Source: Termitomyces sp. T153
Lineage: Eukaryota > Basidiomycota > Agaricomycetes > Agaricales > Lyophyllaceae
Length of the DNA: 64,000 bases
Direction of reading: 5' to 3'
NCBI GenBank assembly: GCA_018296165.2
Contig: JACKQL020000033.1
Coordinates: 496,001-560,000 of the forward strand
Shown here: positions 43,464-55,574 of the stretch, piece after piece
Position numbering within the stretch: the stretch's first letter is position 1
Layout: each line of letters begins with the position of its first letter
Program-made: the position numbers and the translations under genes
The notes under the pieces: model-generated
Seen by the model: only the letters and a program-made list of their open reading frames with translations
Told to the model about the DNA's origin: nothing
The model's database searches: none

Positions 43464-45990
43464 TAATATCAAGACTCCCACTTACCCCATTCTCAATGTC
43501 TGCCTACAACCCTGCCTATACTCCCCCCAGCTACTTAACTGATGCCTATGGCTGGCCAGTCCCTGAAAATTACTATGCCCCATTCTATTCAGCCCCACTC
43601 ATGAATCACTATGCTCCCTGTTACTGGACTTTGGATCAGAACCAGGCCTTCTATGCCCCTTCCATCAGTCAGGGAATACCCTTGGCTGGCACCATCCCTT
43701 GCTATACTCTGCTGATGGAACTTAATCCTGCATGCACTCCAGAGGTCTGCCTGAAGCACCAATGACTGCATGTGCATCCCCAGCCCTGACCAATTCAGCC
43801 TACCTCCCTCCTGGTGCATTACTATGCCTACTCTATCCCTATTTCAGCCCTGCTCCTTCCAGAACAGTCTGATAACTACTCCTCCTCCTAGCTCTAACCT
43901 TCTGCTCAAGTTTTACCTTTTCCAAGACAATGACAAGTCAAAGCCTACATCCAGCAGCACAACAAAGTCCTCCATTCCCTTTGCCTCTCTCCTGCAGAGT
44001 TTGCAAGGCATGCTTGCACCCTCCTCATCAGCCTTGGGTACTCTGATGCATCTGGAACTCCAAGGTATGGGCAGACCACCTCCTTGACTTTCACAAATGT
44101 TACCAGCTGAGCACCCTCCCCAAAAACATATAAGGTACTCTGGAAATCAATGCCAACCACTGAAATGAACTCTGTGCCTTGGTGAAAGAAATTCATACTA
44201 GATAAAACTCTCACTGATTTGAGGACACCTTGGACCCAGTCCATTCCTTCTATGTGCAATAAGAGGAACCCACTGAAGCACAAAATAAAGCCCTGGCTCC
44301 CATCTTCTGCCAGCAGGAGGAACTCAACACTGTGTCTAATATTCTGAAGTCCCTCAACCCCACTAGAGGCCTCTTCAACCAACTTGCCACCCACACTCTA
44401 GCTCTCTCTGCATGCTCTCAGGCAAACTCTGTCACTAGTGCCTTTCACACCTGGAATCAACCTGCCAAACACAAACTACATGCTCAGAGGACTCCCCAAG
44501 TTATTCCTGCCAACAATGACCTTGCCTCTCACCACACCCTCTCCTACATTGACAAGCTGGAAAACTTGGGTGGAGAACCTGCCTCTAGAGATGGATCCCT
44601 GGCCCCTCTCTAGGACAGGCCTCTCCACTTCAACTTCTGTGCTCCTGTAGTAACACCCTTTGGACACTTTTTGAACATCCCCATGCCTCGCCAAAATACC
44701 CTGGCTCCTCTGCATCAGCCCATGAGCCCTGGAGCACCCAGACACACTTCCTCTGCTAACTTCTTCAACTTCTGCTAATCTCCTTGCCTAACTGACCTGC
44801 AATGCTCACAATTTTGGACCACCAACCCCCAGAGGGCCCCCTCCTCCCCATTGGGCCCTGGGACCCCCCCAGGCAATGCTGGCCCACTCCCAGGTGATGG
44901 AACTCCCAACAGCAGCCCTCCAGGCAGATGGGGCCCTGCTATGGACAACTTCTTCCCTCAGCACAGAGGTGGGAACAACTACTATTACTATTACAATGCC
45001 AGACCCCCACCTTGAGATCAAAACACCCAGAATGACACTCATGATGCACTGGCCTGAAAAGGCAAGCTCAATATCTAGAAACTGGAGCCTTTCACTGGCT
45101 ATGACCCCTGGAAGTGGAGAACCTTCCTGATGCAATGCCTTACCAGGTTCCAAGCTAAGCCTATCACTATTCAACTTGAAAGCTCATGGGTGGCCTTTGC
45201 TGCCTTATACATATAGAGCATTGTCTTTGACTACTACATAGCACTACTCTGGTTTAATCCCAACATTCCTGTGCTCTCTAACTGGCTTGCTTTTACCCAG
45301 GAGTTCTCTGGTAAGTTTGGAGTCTTTAACACTGTAGCAGAGGTGGAGGAAAACCTCTTCAACTTCCAGATGTGCAACAAACACTTCACAACCTTTATAA
45401 ACAAGAAGCCTACAGAACTGGCTGGAATTACAATGCCCTATGGTTTTCTCTCCACTGTGCCATCCTCCAACAAATCAAAGATGTCCTCCACTTTGCACCC
45501 AAACAAACCATGTACAATAGCTACAAGGTGCTTGTTATGCATGTTGGCTAATGCTACTGGAAAGACTAGAGCAAAGGCACAGCACCTCAAACTATCTACA
45601 ATGCTTCTGGCAACATCAACTGGCAGGCTCAAGCAACCAGCAGCAATCAACCCTCAATCTCTGCAGCCCCTGCCAACCCCATGCCCCATTTCTTCCCTGG
45701 ATGAGGACTCACCAGTGCCAATTGACTTCCAGGACCCCAACTACTTGCCCAACTCAATGCTACCAGCCTCTGCAACACTCTGAACTCCCTGGACACCAAC
45801 CTCAACAATTTTCAGGACTCTAACAATGTTCCAGACTCCACTGAAGACCAGGAGGCCCTGTGCACAAACAACATTTAGAACAGGCCCTAGATTGACATAC
45901 TGGAGAAAACTCAGGAGAAACAATAGAAGGAGGGTGCATGCATCTTATGTGGTGAGCAGGAACATTTCACCAGTAGTTGCCCTAAATGCT
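43464..45990 (+). pseudogene. B' gag, with primer-site sequence at its start
   Basis: TAATATCAAGACT follows the LTR directly, as in element B. Then IISRLPLTPFSMSAYNPAY...YLTDAYGWPVPENYYAPFY, the capsid-like PVLSNWLAFTQEFSGKFGVFNTVAEVEENLFNFQMCNKHFTTFI (45271 on), and zinc knuckle CILCGEQEHFTSSC (near 45940, CX2CX4HX4C intact). Broken by stops and frameshifts. Matches B gag in order and spacing. Confidence 0.82.
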
Positions 45991-46235
45991 AGGTGATAAG
46001 ACATGCTATATGAACCATCAATGGCAAAGACTGTGATTATCAGTTTATGGAAAACAAGTCAGTGATTTAGGTCTTGAAGATGCACTAAATCACAAATCAG
46101 ACACTAATGTCTTCTCCACTCTGGTTGCATCCCTCCATGCAATTGTTTTCTCTCTGAACACCCTCCTAGAACACCTCCCATCACACTCTGCTCATACTCT
46201 GCTCCTCCACACCACCCTCCCCTTCTCTGCCAACT

Positions 46236-47040
46236 CCATCCCCACCTTGGTTGACAGTGGAGCAACTGACAACTTCATTGACAAATTGCTGGTGGTGCTT
46301 GCTCTGCAACCCCTCCAGTGCCTCCCCACTCCCATCCTCCTCCTCAAGCTCTTTGATGGCAATCCAACCTCTGCTGGAGATATCATTCACTGTGTGGAAA
46401 CAACTATTGCCTTTGCCAACAAACAACAACAGAACCTCCAACTGCTAGTCACTAAGCTATATGCCTCTGCCCACTTTGTTCTCAGATTCCCCTGGCTCCA
46501 CACAACCAATCCCTAAATCAACTGGCCCAGCCTCATCCTCTGCCTCAACTGGGATAACCTGCCCAACTCTGGACCAGTCTCTTTTGATATCTCACTCTAT
46601 CCCAAGGGCCTGACAGACACTACTGATGTTTCCTGCACCCCTCCCCCCACAGCTCTGTTCAAAGTCTGCATGATGATTCATTATCAATGTCTGACTAGGC
46701 AACTCTCCTATGGTTTTTCCCACTCTTGTTGACAGTGGAGTCTCCAGCATATTCATTAGTAAATGATTCAACCTTCTATATAATACTATCAACAAACTCC
46801 TAGAACTCCAGCTCTTTGATGGAAGCCCCACCTCAACTGGAATCACCCAATACCACAACAGCTCCCTCATACTCAACAACTTAAGATTCCAGGTCCAGCT
46901 CCTCATCACACAGCTTCTGGAGACAACCCTGATTGTACTTGGACTACTCTGCTTACAGGATGTCAACCTTAACATCAACTTGAAGAACCTTACAATGTGA
47001 TTCTTAGGCCCCTAAGCAAGCCTAGCAGCTGCCATCCCCC
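46236..47040 (+). pseudogene. B' tandem protease domains
   Basis: First domain: TLVDSGATDNFIDKLLVV...HCVETTIAFANKQQQ (46236-46516). Second: TLVDSGVSSIFIS at about 46725, then LQLFDGSPTSTGITQYHN and ETTLIVLGLLCLQDVNLNIN. Both keep the DSG triad. This shows that the family encodes two retropepsin-like units in series. Confidence 0.78.
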
Positions 47041-47459
47041 TCTGCTTCCAGTCCCCCTCAGATTCTGATGTCCCCAACCTTGACTCCAGCAGCTCCAGAG
47101 CTACTCACACCCCCATGACCTTCAAGGATAGCTAAGAAAAGGAGGAAAGCACACCCCACCCTGGTCTCCCTTAAACACACCCCAAAGGCTTTCCTCCAGC
47201 ATTTCCCAGAGTTGATATAAAGGCCTGAAGTACTCCAACCAACAACCCCAGACAACTCTGGACCCTGTCACCACAACCCACAACTCTGACACCCAACCCC
47301 ATTGATCTGGAAGCTCTTGACATCAAAATTATTGGCACCATCCCCTTTGTACACATTTTACAAGACATGACCCCTGCTTATCAGCTCCAAATCACTCTTG
47401 CCTTACTAGAAGAATACCTAAATGCAGGGACTACCCTATAGGAACCAAAAACAGAGGAA

Positions 47460-48830
47460 CAAATGTTACATGAAGTAGTTCTCCTGGAGTATCATGAATT
47501 TGCTGATGTATTCTCCAAAGAAAGTGCAAAGAAACTCCCTCCACACCAATCTTACAATCACAAAATTGACCTTGAAGAAGGCACCCCCCCTCTATTTAGC
47601 AAGATCTACCATATGTCAGCAATTGAACTCCAAGCACTCAAAGACTACCTCAATGATATGCTCAGCAAAAGTTTCATATGCCCCTTGATATCTGCTGCCA
47701 GAGCTTTGGTCCTGTTTGCTAAGAAGAAGGATGGGTCTCTTTGACTCTGTATTGACTACTGGAGACTTGACAAAGTCACCAAAAAGAACTGGTATCCTCT
47801 CCCCCTGATTGATGACCTTGTTGACTGCCTCCAAGTGCCAAGATCTACACTAGAATAGACTTCTGCTCTGGCTACAACAACATCCAGATTGCTCCAGAGC
47901 ATGAATGGAAGACTGCCTTCCACACCCACTATGGCCTCTTTGAGTATCTAGTCATGCCCTTCTGAATGACCAACTTCCCTACCACCTTCCAGTATTGCAT
48001 GAACAATGTCTTCCATGACATGAATGATGTCTTTGTAATTATGTACCTAGACAAAATCCTGATCTACTCAAACTCCACAGAGGAGCACCCAGAACATGTC
48101 TGCTACATTCTAGAACAACTCCAGGAGTACCATCTCCATGCAAAACCCAAAAAATGCTCCTTCCACACTACAGAGGTTGAATACCTCAGAATTATTGTTC
48201 CTCTAGATGGAGTACACATGAACCCAGCCAAGGTTGAGGCCATCCTCAATTGGCCCCCACCCTGGAATGTTAAGGAGGTACAGCCTTTCTTTGGGTTTGC
48301 TGACTTCCATTGCTGGTTCATCAACAACTACTCTGGGATCACCAAACCCCTCAATTGACTCACTTGGAAGGACACCCCCTGGGACTGGGATAGCAAGTGC
48401 CAAAGTGTGTTTACCCTCCTCAAGAAAGCCTTCACCTCTGCCTTGATTCTCTTCCATTTTGACCCACACCCTGCCCATCATACTTGAAGGCAACACCTCT
48501 GACTACACCATTGCCAGAATACTCTCCCAGATGGACTTCAATGATAAGGACCTCCACCCTGTTGCCTTCTACACCTGCTCAATGGTCCCTGCAGAGCTTG
48601 ACTACAACATCTACAACAAAGAACTCCTTGCCATTGTTGAAGCCTTCCAGCAGTGAAGGGCCTACCTTGAAGGAGCCCCACACTGCATTCAAGTCTACTT
48701 CAATCACAACAACCTCCAATACTTCACCATCATGAAACAGCTCAGCCACCAACAAGCTCATTGGTCCATAACCCTCTCTGAATACAACTTCACCAGTCAC
48801 TACTTCCCTAGTTGACTGCACACAAAACCT
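47460..48830 (+). pseudogene. B' reverse transcriptase and RNase H
   Basis: ADVFSKESAKKLPPHQSYNHKIDLEEGTPPLF, KKKDGSL-stop (TGA for CGA), [24 protein letters not shown], FPTTFQYCMNNVFHDMNDVFVIMYLDKILIY (YLDK for YLDD), YLRIIVPLDG, FGFADFHCWFINNYSGITKPLN. RNase H: EGNTSDYTIARILSQ, NYNIYNKELLAIVEAFQQ, NHNNLQYF. Inactive. Confidence 0.87.
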
Positions 48831-48929
48831 GATGCTCTTACCCAGAGATCCAATGTGTATCTAAAGAAGTCATTTGAGGCTGAGTGGAATGTGTTCAACT
48901 ACCAAGTAGTAATCCCCCCTGAGCATTGA

Positions 48930-49810
48930 CATGCCATGCTGATTATGAATGAAGAAGGGATCCTCCACCAAATACAAAAATGCACCTCTGGACACCTTTG
49001 TCACTCAGCACAAAGCAACCAACCAACCCTTCATGCTGTCTCCAGACTATGACTCCTATTCTGGAAAGGACAAATCTATACCATGGACCACAAGTCCATT
49101 TGCCTCAACATACTCTGGCAGCACCACACCAACAAACTCTGGAGACATCCAGGAATTTGTAAGACTATTCAACTCATCCACTAGACTTACTTTTGGCCAG
49201 AAATGAAGAAGGATGTCACCCAGTATGTACAGGCCTGCAAACCATGCCTACAAGCCATAGTATCCCATTACTGCCCCTACAGCCTGTTGAAGACCCTCCC
49301 CATTGGTTGCTACCCCTGGTCCTTGATTTTGATGGACCACATTGTTGAACTCCCCAAGTCTGAAGGTTTTGACACAATCCTTGTTGCTATTTGCCACCTT
49401 AGCAAGCAAGCCCTCTTTATCTCCTGCCACACCACTGAAAATGCTCTTGAGTTTGCCAAACTATTCCTCAAACATGTCTTCTCCAAGCACAGACTCCTGG
49501 GTGACATCATCTCTGACCATGGCTCTCTGTTTTTCTCCTGTTTCTAGCAATCACTGTGCAAAGCCCTGGAGATCAAAACCAACCTCTTGACTGTCTACTA
49601 CTCAGAGACCAATGAACAAACAGAACAAGTAAACCAGACCTTGGAACAGTCTCTCCACCTCTGTGTTACCTATTTACAGGATGACTGGTGTGCAAAACTC
49701 CTCCTTGCCAAGAGTTTTCCCCTTTTACACCAGCAAAGGCTACAACTTGTGGCTCACTCTGTCTCTCAAGAATATTCCCTCCTACATTACCCATGAAGTT
49801 GCCAACAAGC
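48930..49810 (+). pseudogene. B' integrase
   Basis: Zinc region (around 49110-49260) ending MKKDVTQYVQACKPCLQA; core LMDHIVELPKSEGFDTILVAICHLSKQALFI with first Asp, DIISDHGSLFFSCF with second Asp, then a frameshift and TNEQTEQVNQTLEQSLHLC with Glu. Stops between segments. Confidence 0.82.
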
Positions 49811-50149
49811 TCTAGTCACTCCACCAATTTCTCCAGGACAAAGTCAACACTGCCAATTAAGCCTATTCCAAGCATGCTAACACCCAATGTGACCTCACTC
49901 CTGACTGGACCTCCAGCACCCTGGTATGGCTCAACCAGTGCAACCTCAAGACACAGAGACCATCTGTCAAGCTCAACCACAAACAACCTTGGCTTCTTCA
50001 CAATCCTCTAGAAGGTCTTGGCCCATGCCTACAAACTCAACCTACCTCTAATCCTGAAAGGCCTTTATCCAGTCTTCCACATCTGCCTCCTCAAGAAGTA
50101 CACTCCAGATCCCTTCCTCAGACAATGGCCCAGCCAACTCATACACATC

Positions 50150-50310
50150 AAGGTCAAGGTCAAGTACCACTATGAAGTCAACACATCCTCAATCCCTGCC
50201 TTATTTGCAGTTGACCCCACTACCTGGTCTGTTGGAAGGGCTACAGACCTGAGGACAATACTTGGGAACCACCAAGCTCTAGGACTTCCACTGATGGCAC
50301 CCCACTAAGC
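50150..50310 (+). pseudogene. B' chromodomain
   Basis: KYHYEVN, then in a shifted frame LVCWKGYRPEDNTWEP, the chromodomain core. It matches the element B chromodomain, with one frameshift and one stop. Confidence 0.78.
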
Positions 50311-50419
50311 CCTGTGCTCTTCAGGACTAGCTCATACAGATGGCAGTAGTGGGCATAACCCCTGCCTCTAGAATTACCAGGGATTCAACTCCCACCAGGA
50401 ACTCCCTATGTGCTTTATT

Positions 50420-50435
50420 CTTTTTTTTTTTTTTT
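50420..50435. repeat. Poly-T run (15 T)
   Basis: Fifteen T at 50421-50435, just after the chromodomain. No target duplication or SINE/LINE body was seen beside it. Confidence 0.8.
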
Positions 50436-50599
50436 GCAAGTTCTAAAAAGCTTTCTTTTCACACCAGCCAAACAAGAAACCAACAAATTGTACAAATTAC
50501 TAATACAGGATTTTACAACATAACAATGTGGGTATTAATAGGTCCAAGACAGGTAAGAAAACAAAGTCTGGGCCACCTCACTCTCTTTTTCCCTCCAGA

Positions 50600-51778
50600 A
50601 TCCCCCTTGCTATCTCCATGACCAAATCCACCTCCATCTTGACTACCAACCACCATGGCCAGAGTCTTTGGATAGCCTAGTAGGGGCTTCCCATGTTAGT
50701 GGCCACCTCCCATCATGCTTTGGGGTCTGCTACATTCTGCTATCAGTGCCTCACCAACAACTGCCCCATCTGTCTGACCCCCTGCCCCAACTCTGGAGAA
50801 AGATCTCCAGGCATCCACAACAGCCCATTATGAATGGACACAAATATGGCTGACACTCTGTTGAGGAGGATCTAGTGCTCCCAGATCCAGTCTGCTAGGT
50901 TCCATTGATACAGCTGGGGACAAGAAGGAACAAAAACTTATGCAAGATTACTCTCTGCTCCAAGCTCACCTTGTTGGCTAGCCACTTCTCATGCCTTTTC
51001 CCTGCCTCCACCACTGTCCAGGGCACTCCAGCTTCAGGTGCTCCTTGCTGCCCCTCTGCCCCTTGCTCTGCTTGTGTCTCCAGCTGTCCAGCTGTTTCTG
51101 TAGCCCCTGAACTTCTAACAACTGCTTGGTGGCCACCAGCATAGTGACATCTTGGTCCCACTGCACTGTGTCCATATCCTTCTACACTACATCCCAGTTC
51201 CTCTGCATTGTGTCCCAGTTCTTCCCACCCTCTGGAGCTCCTCATTGTAGATTGCCAGCATCCTCATCAGCCCCTCTACCTGTCAATGCAGGAGAGTCTC
51301 AGCAATTAACAAGGCCAACTCCAGGAGCTTCCCCAGATTGCCTCACCAGAGCTCCCAATCCAGGGGAGTACATGTGAGGCCTGAGAGGGCCCACCATTGA
51401 CACTTCATCATGGAGCCTCTTGCTGGGCCCATCCTGCAGCAGGGGAGATGCCCTCTGCTTACCTTTATCATGTGCTGCTGGAGCTCCCTCTCTCCACCTG
51501 CCATGCAGTAGCCCCACTTTCTCCATTAATTGCCTCACACCCTCTCCACCCTCTGCTCCAGATCCTTGGCCCAACACTCTACCCTTGCACTCTTTGCCCA
51601 TCCACTCTGTCACTCATGCCAAGTCCCACTCCTGCTCTGCAGATATATAAGCCACATGCCAACTTCACAAGACCAAGCATTTCTTGTGCCTTGTATAACA
51701 GATGAGACAGACAGACAAGTCTCAGTGGGACTCTAGCACTAGCTCCTTAAACTTGCACTGCTCCCCATGCTGAGCACA
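50600..51778 (-). pseudogene. Antisense ORF of family B, copy in B' (main part)
   Basis: Minus strand from 51613: MTEWMGKECKGRVLGQGSG, GRWREGAPAAHDKGKQRA, DGPSKRLHDE, GPLRPHMYS; then DVTMLVATKQLLEVQGLQKQLDSWRHKQSKGQ (coiled-coil-like), GKGMRSGW, and GAVVGEALIAECSRPQSM. The order matches element B 2417-3450 (plus). The upstream part is separated by element F and lies at 58065-57433. Stops interrupt it. Function unknown. Confidence 0.6.
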
Positions 51779-52331
51779 TGTCAGGGGATGTCCCAGTCCC
51801 CCTTTGCTCTGTTCTCCCTCCTTATGGTTTTCCTTTATTCTCCTTTCACTTCCCTATCTGCTGGCTCTAGTTTTAACCATCAGGCTGCACCAGTTCTCTG
51901 TCTGGAGTTCTGACAAGTGTTGCCCTTTCCACAGGGCCTCTTACCAGACCCCTGGATTGTTTCATGTATTCCAGGCCTACCACTCATTATAGACCTCCCA
52001 TCTTTGGACCACAGGTACTTCTGACCAAAAGCTATCTTTTGGTTATATTGGGATGTAGTCACATGCAGAGAGTCCAGAGATCAAGGCCATTTACAATGGA
52101 TTTCTACTTTTGATCAGACTCCAGATTTGGTTGTTGTTGGGTGTTGTTTTCAGAAGCTCTAGAGTAAATTTTCCAAACACTGGCATTGGGGATCCTTAAA
52201 CTTGTTCTCTTTGGATCTCCCTTTGCCAGGTGAGTAGCTAGAACTCTAGAACTTGTAGATACTAAATAAACTTTGGATCTCTCTCTGCCAGTTGTATGAT
52301 TGAGCCACAGCCTCCAGAGGTCACCCTGACA
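51779..52331 (+). repeat. 5' LTR of element F (553 bp)
   Basis: TGTCAGGGGATG...ACCCTGACA. AATAAA at 52265-52270 is a possible polyadenylation signal. AAACTTGTTCT at 52198-52208 is the self-complement site with one G-to-A change. Two CpG of the 3' LTR are CpA or TpG here. Confidence 0.92.
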
Positions 52332-52333
52332 GC

Positions 52334-52344
52334 AGAACAAGTCT
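52334..52344 (+). other. Element F self-priming-type primer site
   Basis: AGAACAAGTCT, 2 nt after the LTR, is the exact complement of AGACTTGTTCT at 57296-57306 in the 3' LTR. Same arrangement as in element J. Confidence 0.65.
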
Positions 52345-52449
52345 CTAGATTTGGTCTGGGAGCCCCCTTTTTGGTTACTTGAGCTTCTACTTGGTTCCTC
52401 AAAAGATCTCTCCCCCACTAGTGTCTTAGTGCCCCTGTGCTCTTCCTAT

Positions 52450-53728
52450 AACCCAGCCAACCCCTCCAGCACCTCCCCCTGATGCTTCAAGCCCCCAGGA
52501 TGATGCCTGGAGTTGTTTGCTGTCCCTGGAGACACAGGTTCAACTTACCCAAGCCTCCCTTACTTCCCACATGGCTGAACTCACTGGACTCCATCAAACT
52601 ACTGAAGTGGTATCTCTTTCTCTCCAAGCCCTTCTGGAATGTCTTCCCCTTGCTCCTACTACACCTCCTATGCCCCCAGCAGATGCAGAATGGTTTGTGT
52701 CTGCACCTAGCTCAGGCTTTCTGGCTCCAGCTGCTGCAGAATGGTTTGCATCTGCATCTGGCTTAGGCCTTTTAGCTTCCTGTCCTAAACTCTCTCATCC
52801 TGCACTCCCTGATGTATATGATGGAGGTTGTAAGGCTGGAGAATGCTTCCTCCAGTCCTGTATCACCTATATCCAGCTGAGCAGTGAAGCCTTTACCTCA
52901 GATGCCTTGAAAATTGCCTAGGTTCTCTCTTACATGAAGGCTGGTCAAGCCTTAACTTATGTGCTGCATATCTTTTGATGCCCAGGAAGAGTTGAGATTT
53001 TCTCTGGCTGGATGGAGTTTGAGAAGGAGTTCCAAGCAGAGTTCTTCCCTCTTGACCCCACCAAAACTGCAGCTCTTTCCCTTCAAGACCAAACTCAGTA
53101 CAGTCGAGGAAAGTGGTCCTTTGATGAGTACATTGACTTCTTTTGTGCTTTAGTTGAACAGGCTGGATATCCAGATAGTCTTCAGCTCTGCTTCACCTTT
53201 TGGGAAGGACTCCACCCCTCTCTCATGGACCATATTGATAACGTGGTGGAGGGGTGCCCAGATGATGAACATGTAGACACCTGGTACAAGGTGGCACATG
53301 AGCAGTGGCAGCTGATGGAACTCAAACATGAGCTGCCACACATGCAGCATCCTCTAGTTACCTTTTGCTTTATGATGGCCCCTTGAGTGGGTGCAAACTC
53401 TTCCATCCCCTCCCAGGTTGCTTCATTCCATGCTCTTCCTGTTGCTCCTCCATGTTCTCTACCCCAGGGAGTTCTGATGGATGTTGATGCTTCCTGCCAG
53501 CACTCCTCCACCCCATTGCTGTGTCAACATTATGGAAAGGCTGGCCACTTTTCCTGTTATTGTCCTGCATTACCTGTCTTCATTGGAGCAAGAGGAGCTG
53601 CTTATGCAACTCCTTGCAGCCTGCGATGCAGCAGGAGCTCCCTCTCCTGATGCACTCACAACTGTTCCTCCTACTGAGGCTGTTGGTGAGTTGGAGATCA
53701 CATCCATAGAGCCTGAGGAGGATTTTTG
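52450..53728 (+). pseudogene. Element F gag
   Basis: One frame to about 53580: LLSLETQVQLTQASLTSHMAELTG, a duplicated AEWFVSAPSSGFLAPA/AEWFASASGLGLLA segment, ECFLQSCITYIQLS, then MEFEKEFQAEFFPLDPTKT...DEYIDFFCALVEQAGYPDSLQLCFTFWEGLHPSL, and the knuckle CQHYGKAGHFSCYC (second Cys lost to Tyr). A frameshift precedes LEQEELLMQLLA. Aligned to J, the start ATG appears changed to GTG, followed by CAG to TAG near 52420. Confidence 0.82.
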
Positions 53729-54616
53729 AAGAGGCAGCAGATGACCTGTATGCCCCTGTTGCCTAGCACTAATCATTTCACTCCCTTGTCTGTAGAATCA
53801 AATATATATGTTGCTGCTATTGATACTATGCCCAAAATGATAAGCCCCCTCTCAAACATACAAAACCCACCTCCAGCTAAAGTTTCAGCTGGGAATATGC
53901 CTCCTAGCCCATGCTCCTGGATTCCTGCCTGGAAACATTGTCTCCCCCATCACTACATTGTTGCTTTCACTCCTTCTGCCAACTCCTTGAAGCTACAGGT
54001 AGAAATTGAGACAACTAACACCCAACAGGTCTGGAGCATTGTGGCCCTGCTTGACAGTGGAGCAACGGGCCTTTTCTTCAATGCAGACTATGTGCAACAA
54101 CACCATCTCACCACATGCCCCCTCTCTTGTCCAATCCCTATATACAATGTAGATGGCATGCTTAATGAAGCTGGCTTTATTTGCTCAGTAGTAGACCTCG
54201 TGCTTTGCTACCAGGACCACTTGGAACACACTGCTTTTGCTGTCACTAGTTTGGGGAAGCAAGACATGATCTTAGGGTTTACCTGGTTATGTGAACATAA
54301 CTCTGAGATTGATTGGACCAAGGGCAAGGTGAAGATGAGCCATTGTCCCTGTCATTGTCTGACCTGTGTGGAGGAGGCTTGGAAGGAGCACAGAGTAAAA
54401 GTCCATGAGTGCACTGCCATGCATGCTTGTTGCACAGGGCATCTCCCTTTTGCTGATCTCAACCTCCTGAATCCCCCACTCTGGCATTCCCTCATAGAAA
54501 GGCCCTTTACAAGGATGTCCAAGGTGTTGGGTGTGAACCCCAGGAGGAAGATGGATGTGAAGGGAACTTTGCCAGCACTCACAACCCAGAGTCTCCAGAT
54601 GAGACCATTGAGGTAG
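53726..54616 (+). pseudogene. Element F aspartic protease region
   Basis: A 296-codon open frame. Residues near 110-150 read VALLDSGATGLFFNADYVQQHHL with intact DSG, then PIPIYNVDGMLNEAG and DMILGFTWLCEHNSEIDW. The linker (HSLIERPFTRM) leads toward RT. The longest intact frame of this element. Confidence 0.82.
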
Positions 54617-54759
54617 GTGATAGGATCTATGCCACAACACTTTGCCCTCCTCCTACAATAGCAGAGATCAGGGCTAGCCAGACAACCTTTCAGCAATTAG
54701 CTGAGGCATTTGCAGCAAATTCCCAGCTCAAACTCTCTTGCAGCATAGTTCTGCATCAT

Positions 54760-55535
54760 TTACATGACTTCGAGGATGTATTTTCCAAGGCATCATTTGA
54801 TTCACTCCTGGAACATAAGCAATGGGACCATGCAATTGAGCTGAGCTGATACCAGATGCTGAACCTTCCAGTTGCAAAGTCTATCCACTCGCACCCCATG
54901 AGCAGGATGAACTGGATGCATTCCTGCAGGAGAACCTTAGCTCTGGCAGAATATGACCCTCTAAGTCTCCAATGGCCTCCCCAGTCTTTTTCATTAAGAA
55001 GAAGGATGGGTCTCTTTGTCTGGTTCAGGATTATCAAGTCCTGAATGCAATGATAGTAAAGAACTGCTATCCCCTACCACTCATCTTGGAACTGGTCAAC
55101 AACCTTCAAGGTGCATGATATTTCACTAAGTTGGATGTCCACTGGGGCTACAAAAATGTGCACATCAAGGAAGGAGATGAGTGGAAGGCAGTGTTCAGAA
55201 CCAATTGTGGACTCTTTGAACCTTTGGTAATGTTCTTTGGCCTCACAAACAGTCCAGCCACCTTTCAGACAATGACAAATGATATCTTCCATGATCTGAT
55301 TGCAGAGGGTGTTGTTTGTGTGTATCTGGATGATATCCTTATCTATACCAAGACCCTAGAGGAACACTGTCAAATCACATGCATTGTCTTGGAATGCCTC
55401 TGCCAACACCAGCTCTATCTTAAGCCTGATAAGTGTGAGTTTGAGCAGACTAAGGTCAAGTACCTTGGTCTGATCATCTCTCATGGAAGGTCTGATCATC
55501 TCTCATTGAACAGCAGAGATGGATCTGGTTAAAGT
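54760..55535 (+). pseudogene. Element F reverse transcriptase
   Basis: [52 protein letters not shown], [53 protein letters not shown], intact catalytic YLDD in CVYLDDILIY (about 55318), CEFEQTKVKYLGLIISHG. An 18-bp direct repeat (55467, 55489) and then a deletion end the domain: RNase H and the integrase zinc region, about 0.87 kb in J, are missing at about 55570. Confidence 0.85.
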
Positions 55536-55574
55536 AGCAGGTGTAGTGGAGTGGCCAGAGCCAAAGAATCCTGG

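Noticed and set aside
50421..50435. Poly-T run as tail of a LINE or SINE
   Set aside because: No target duplication or non-LTR body beside it; simple homopolymer.
52501..53100. Classical RIP (CpA-targeted) as the cause of decay
   Set aside because: CpA and TpG are abundant and CpG absent. Lost codons are mostly CGN arginines, which fits CpG deamination rather than CpA-directed RIP. Counts over the whole window were not computed.
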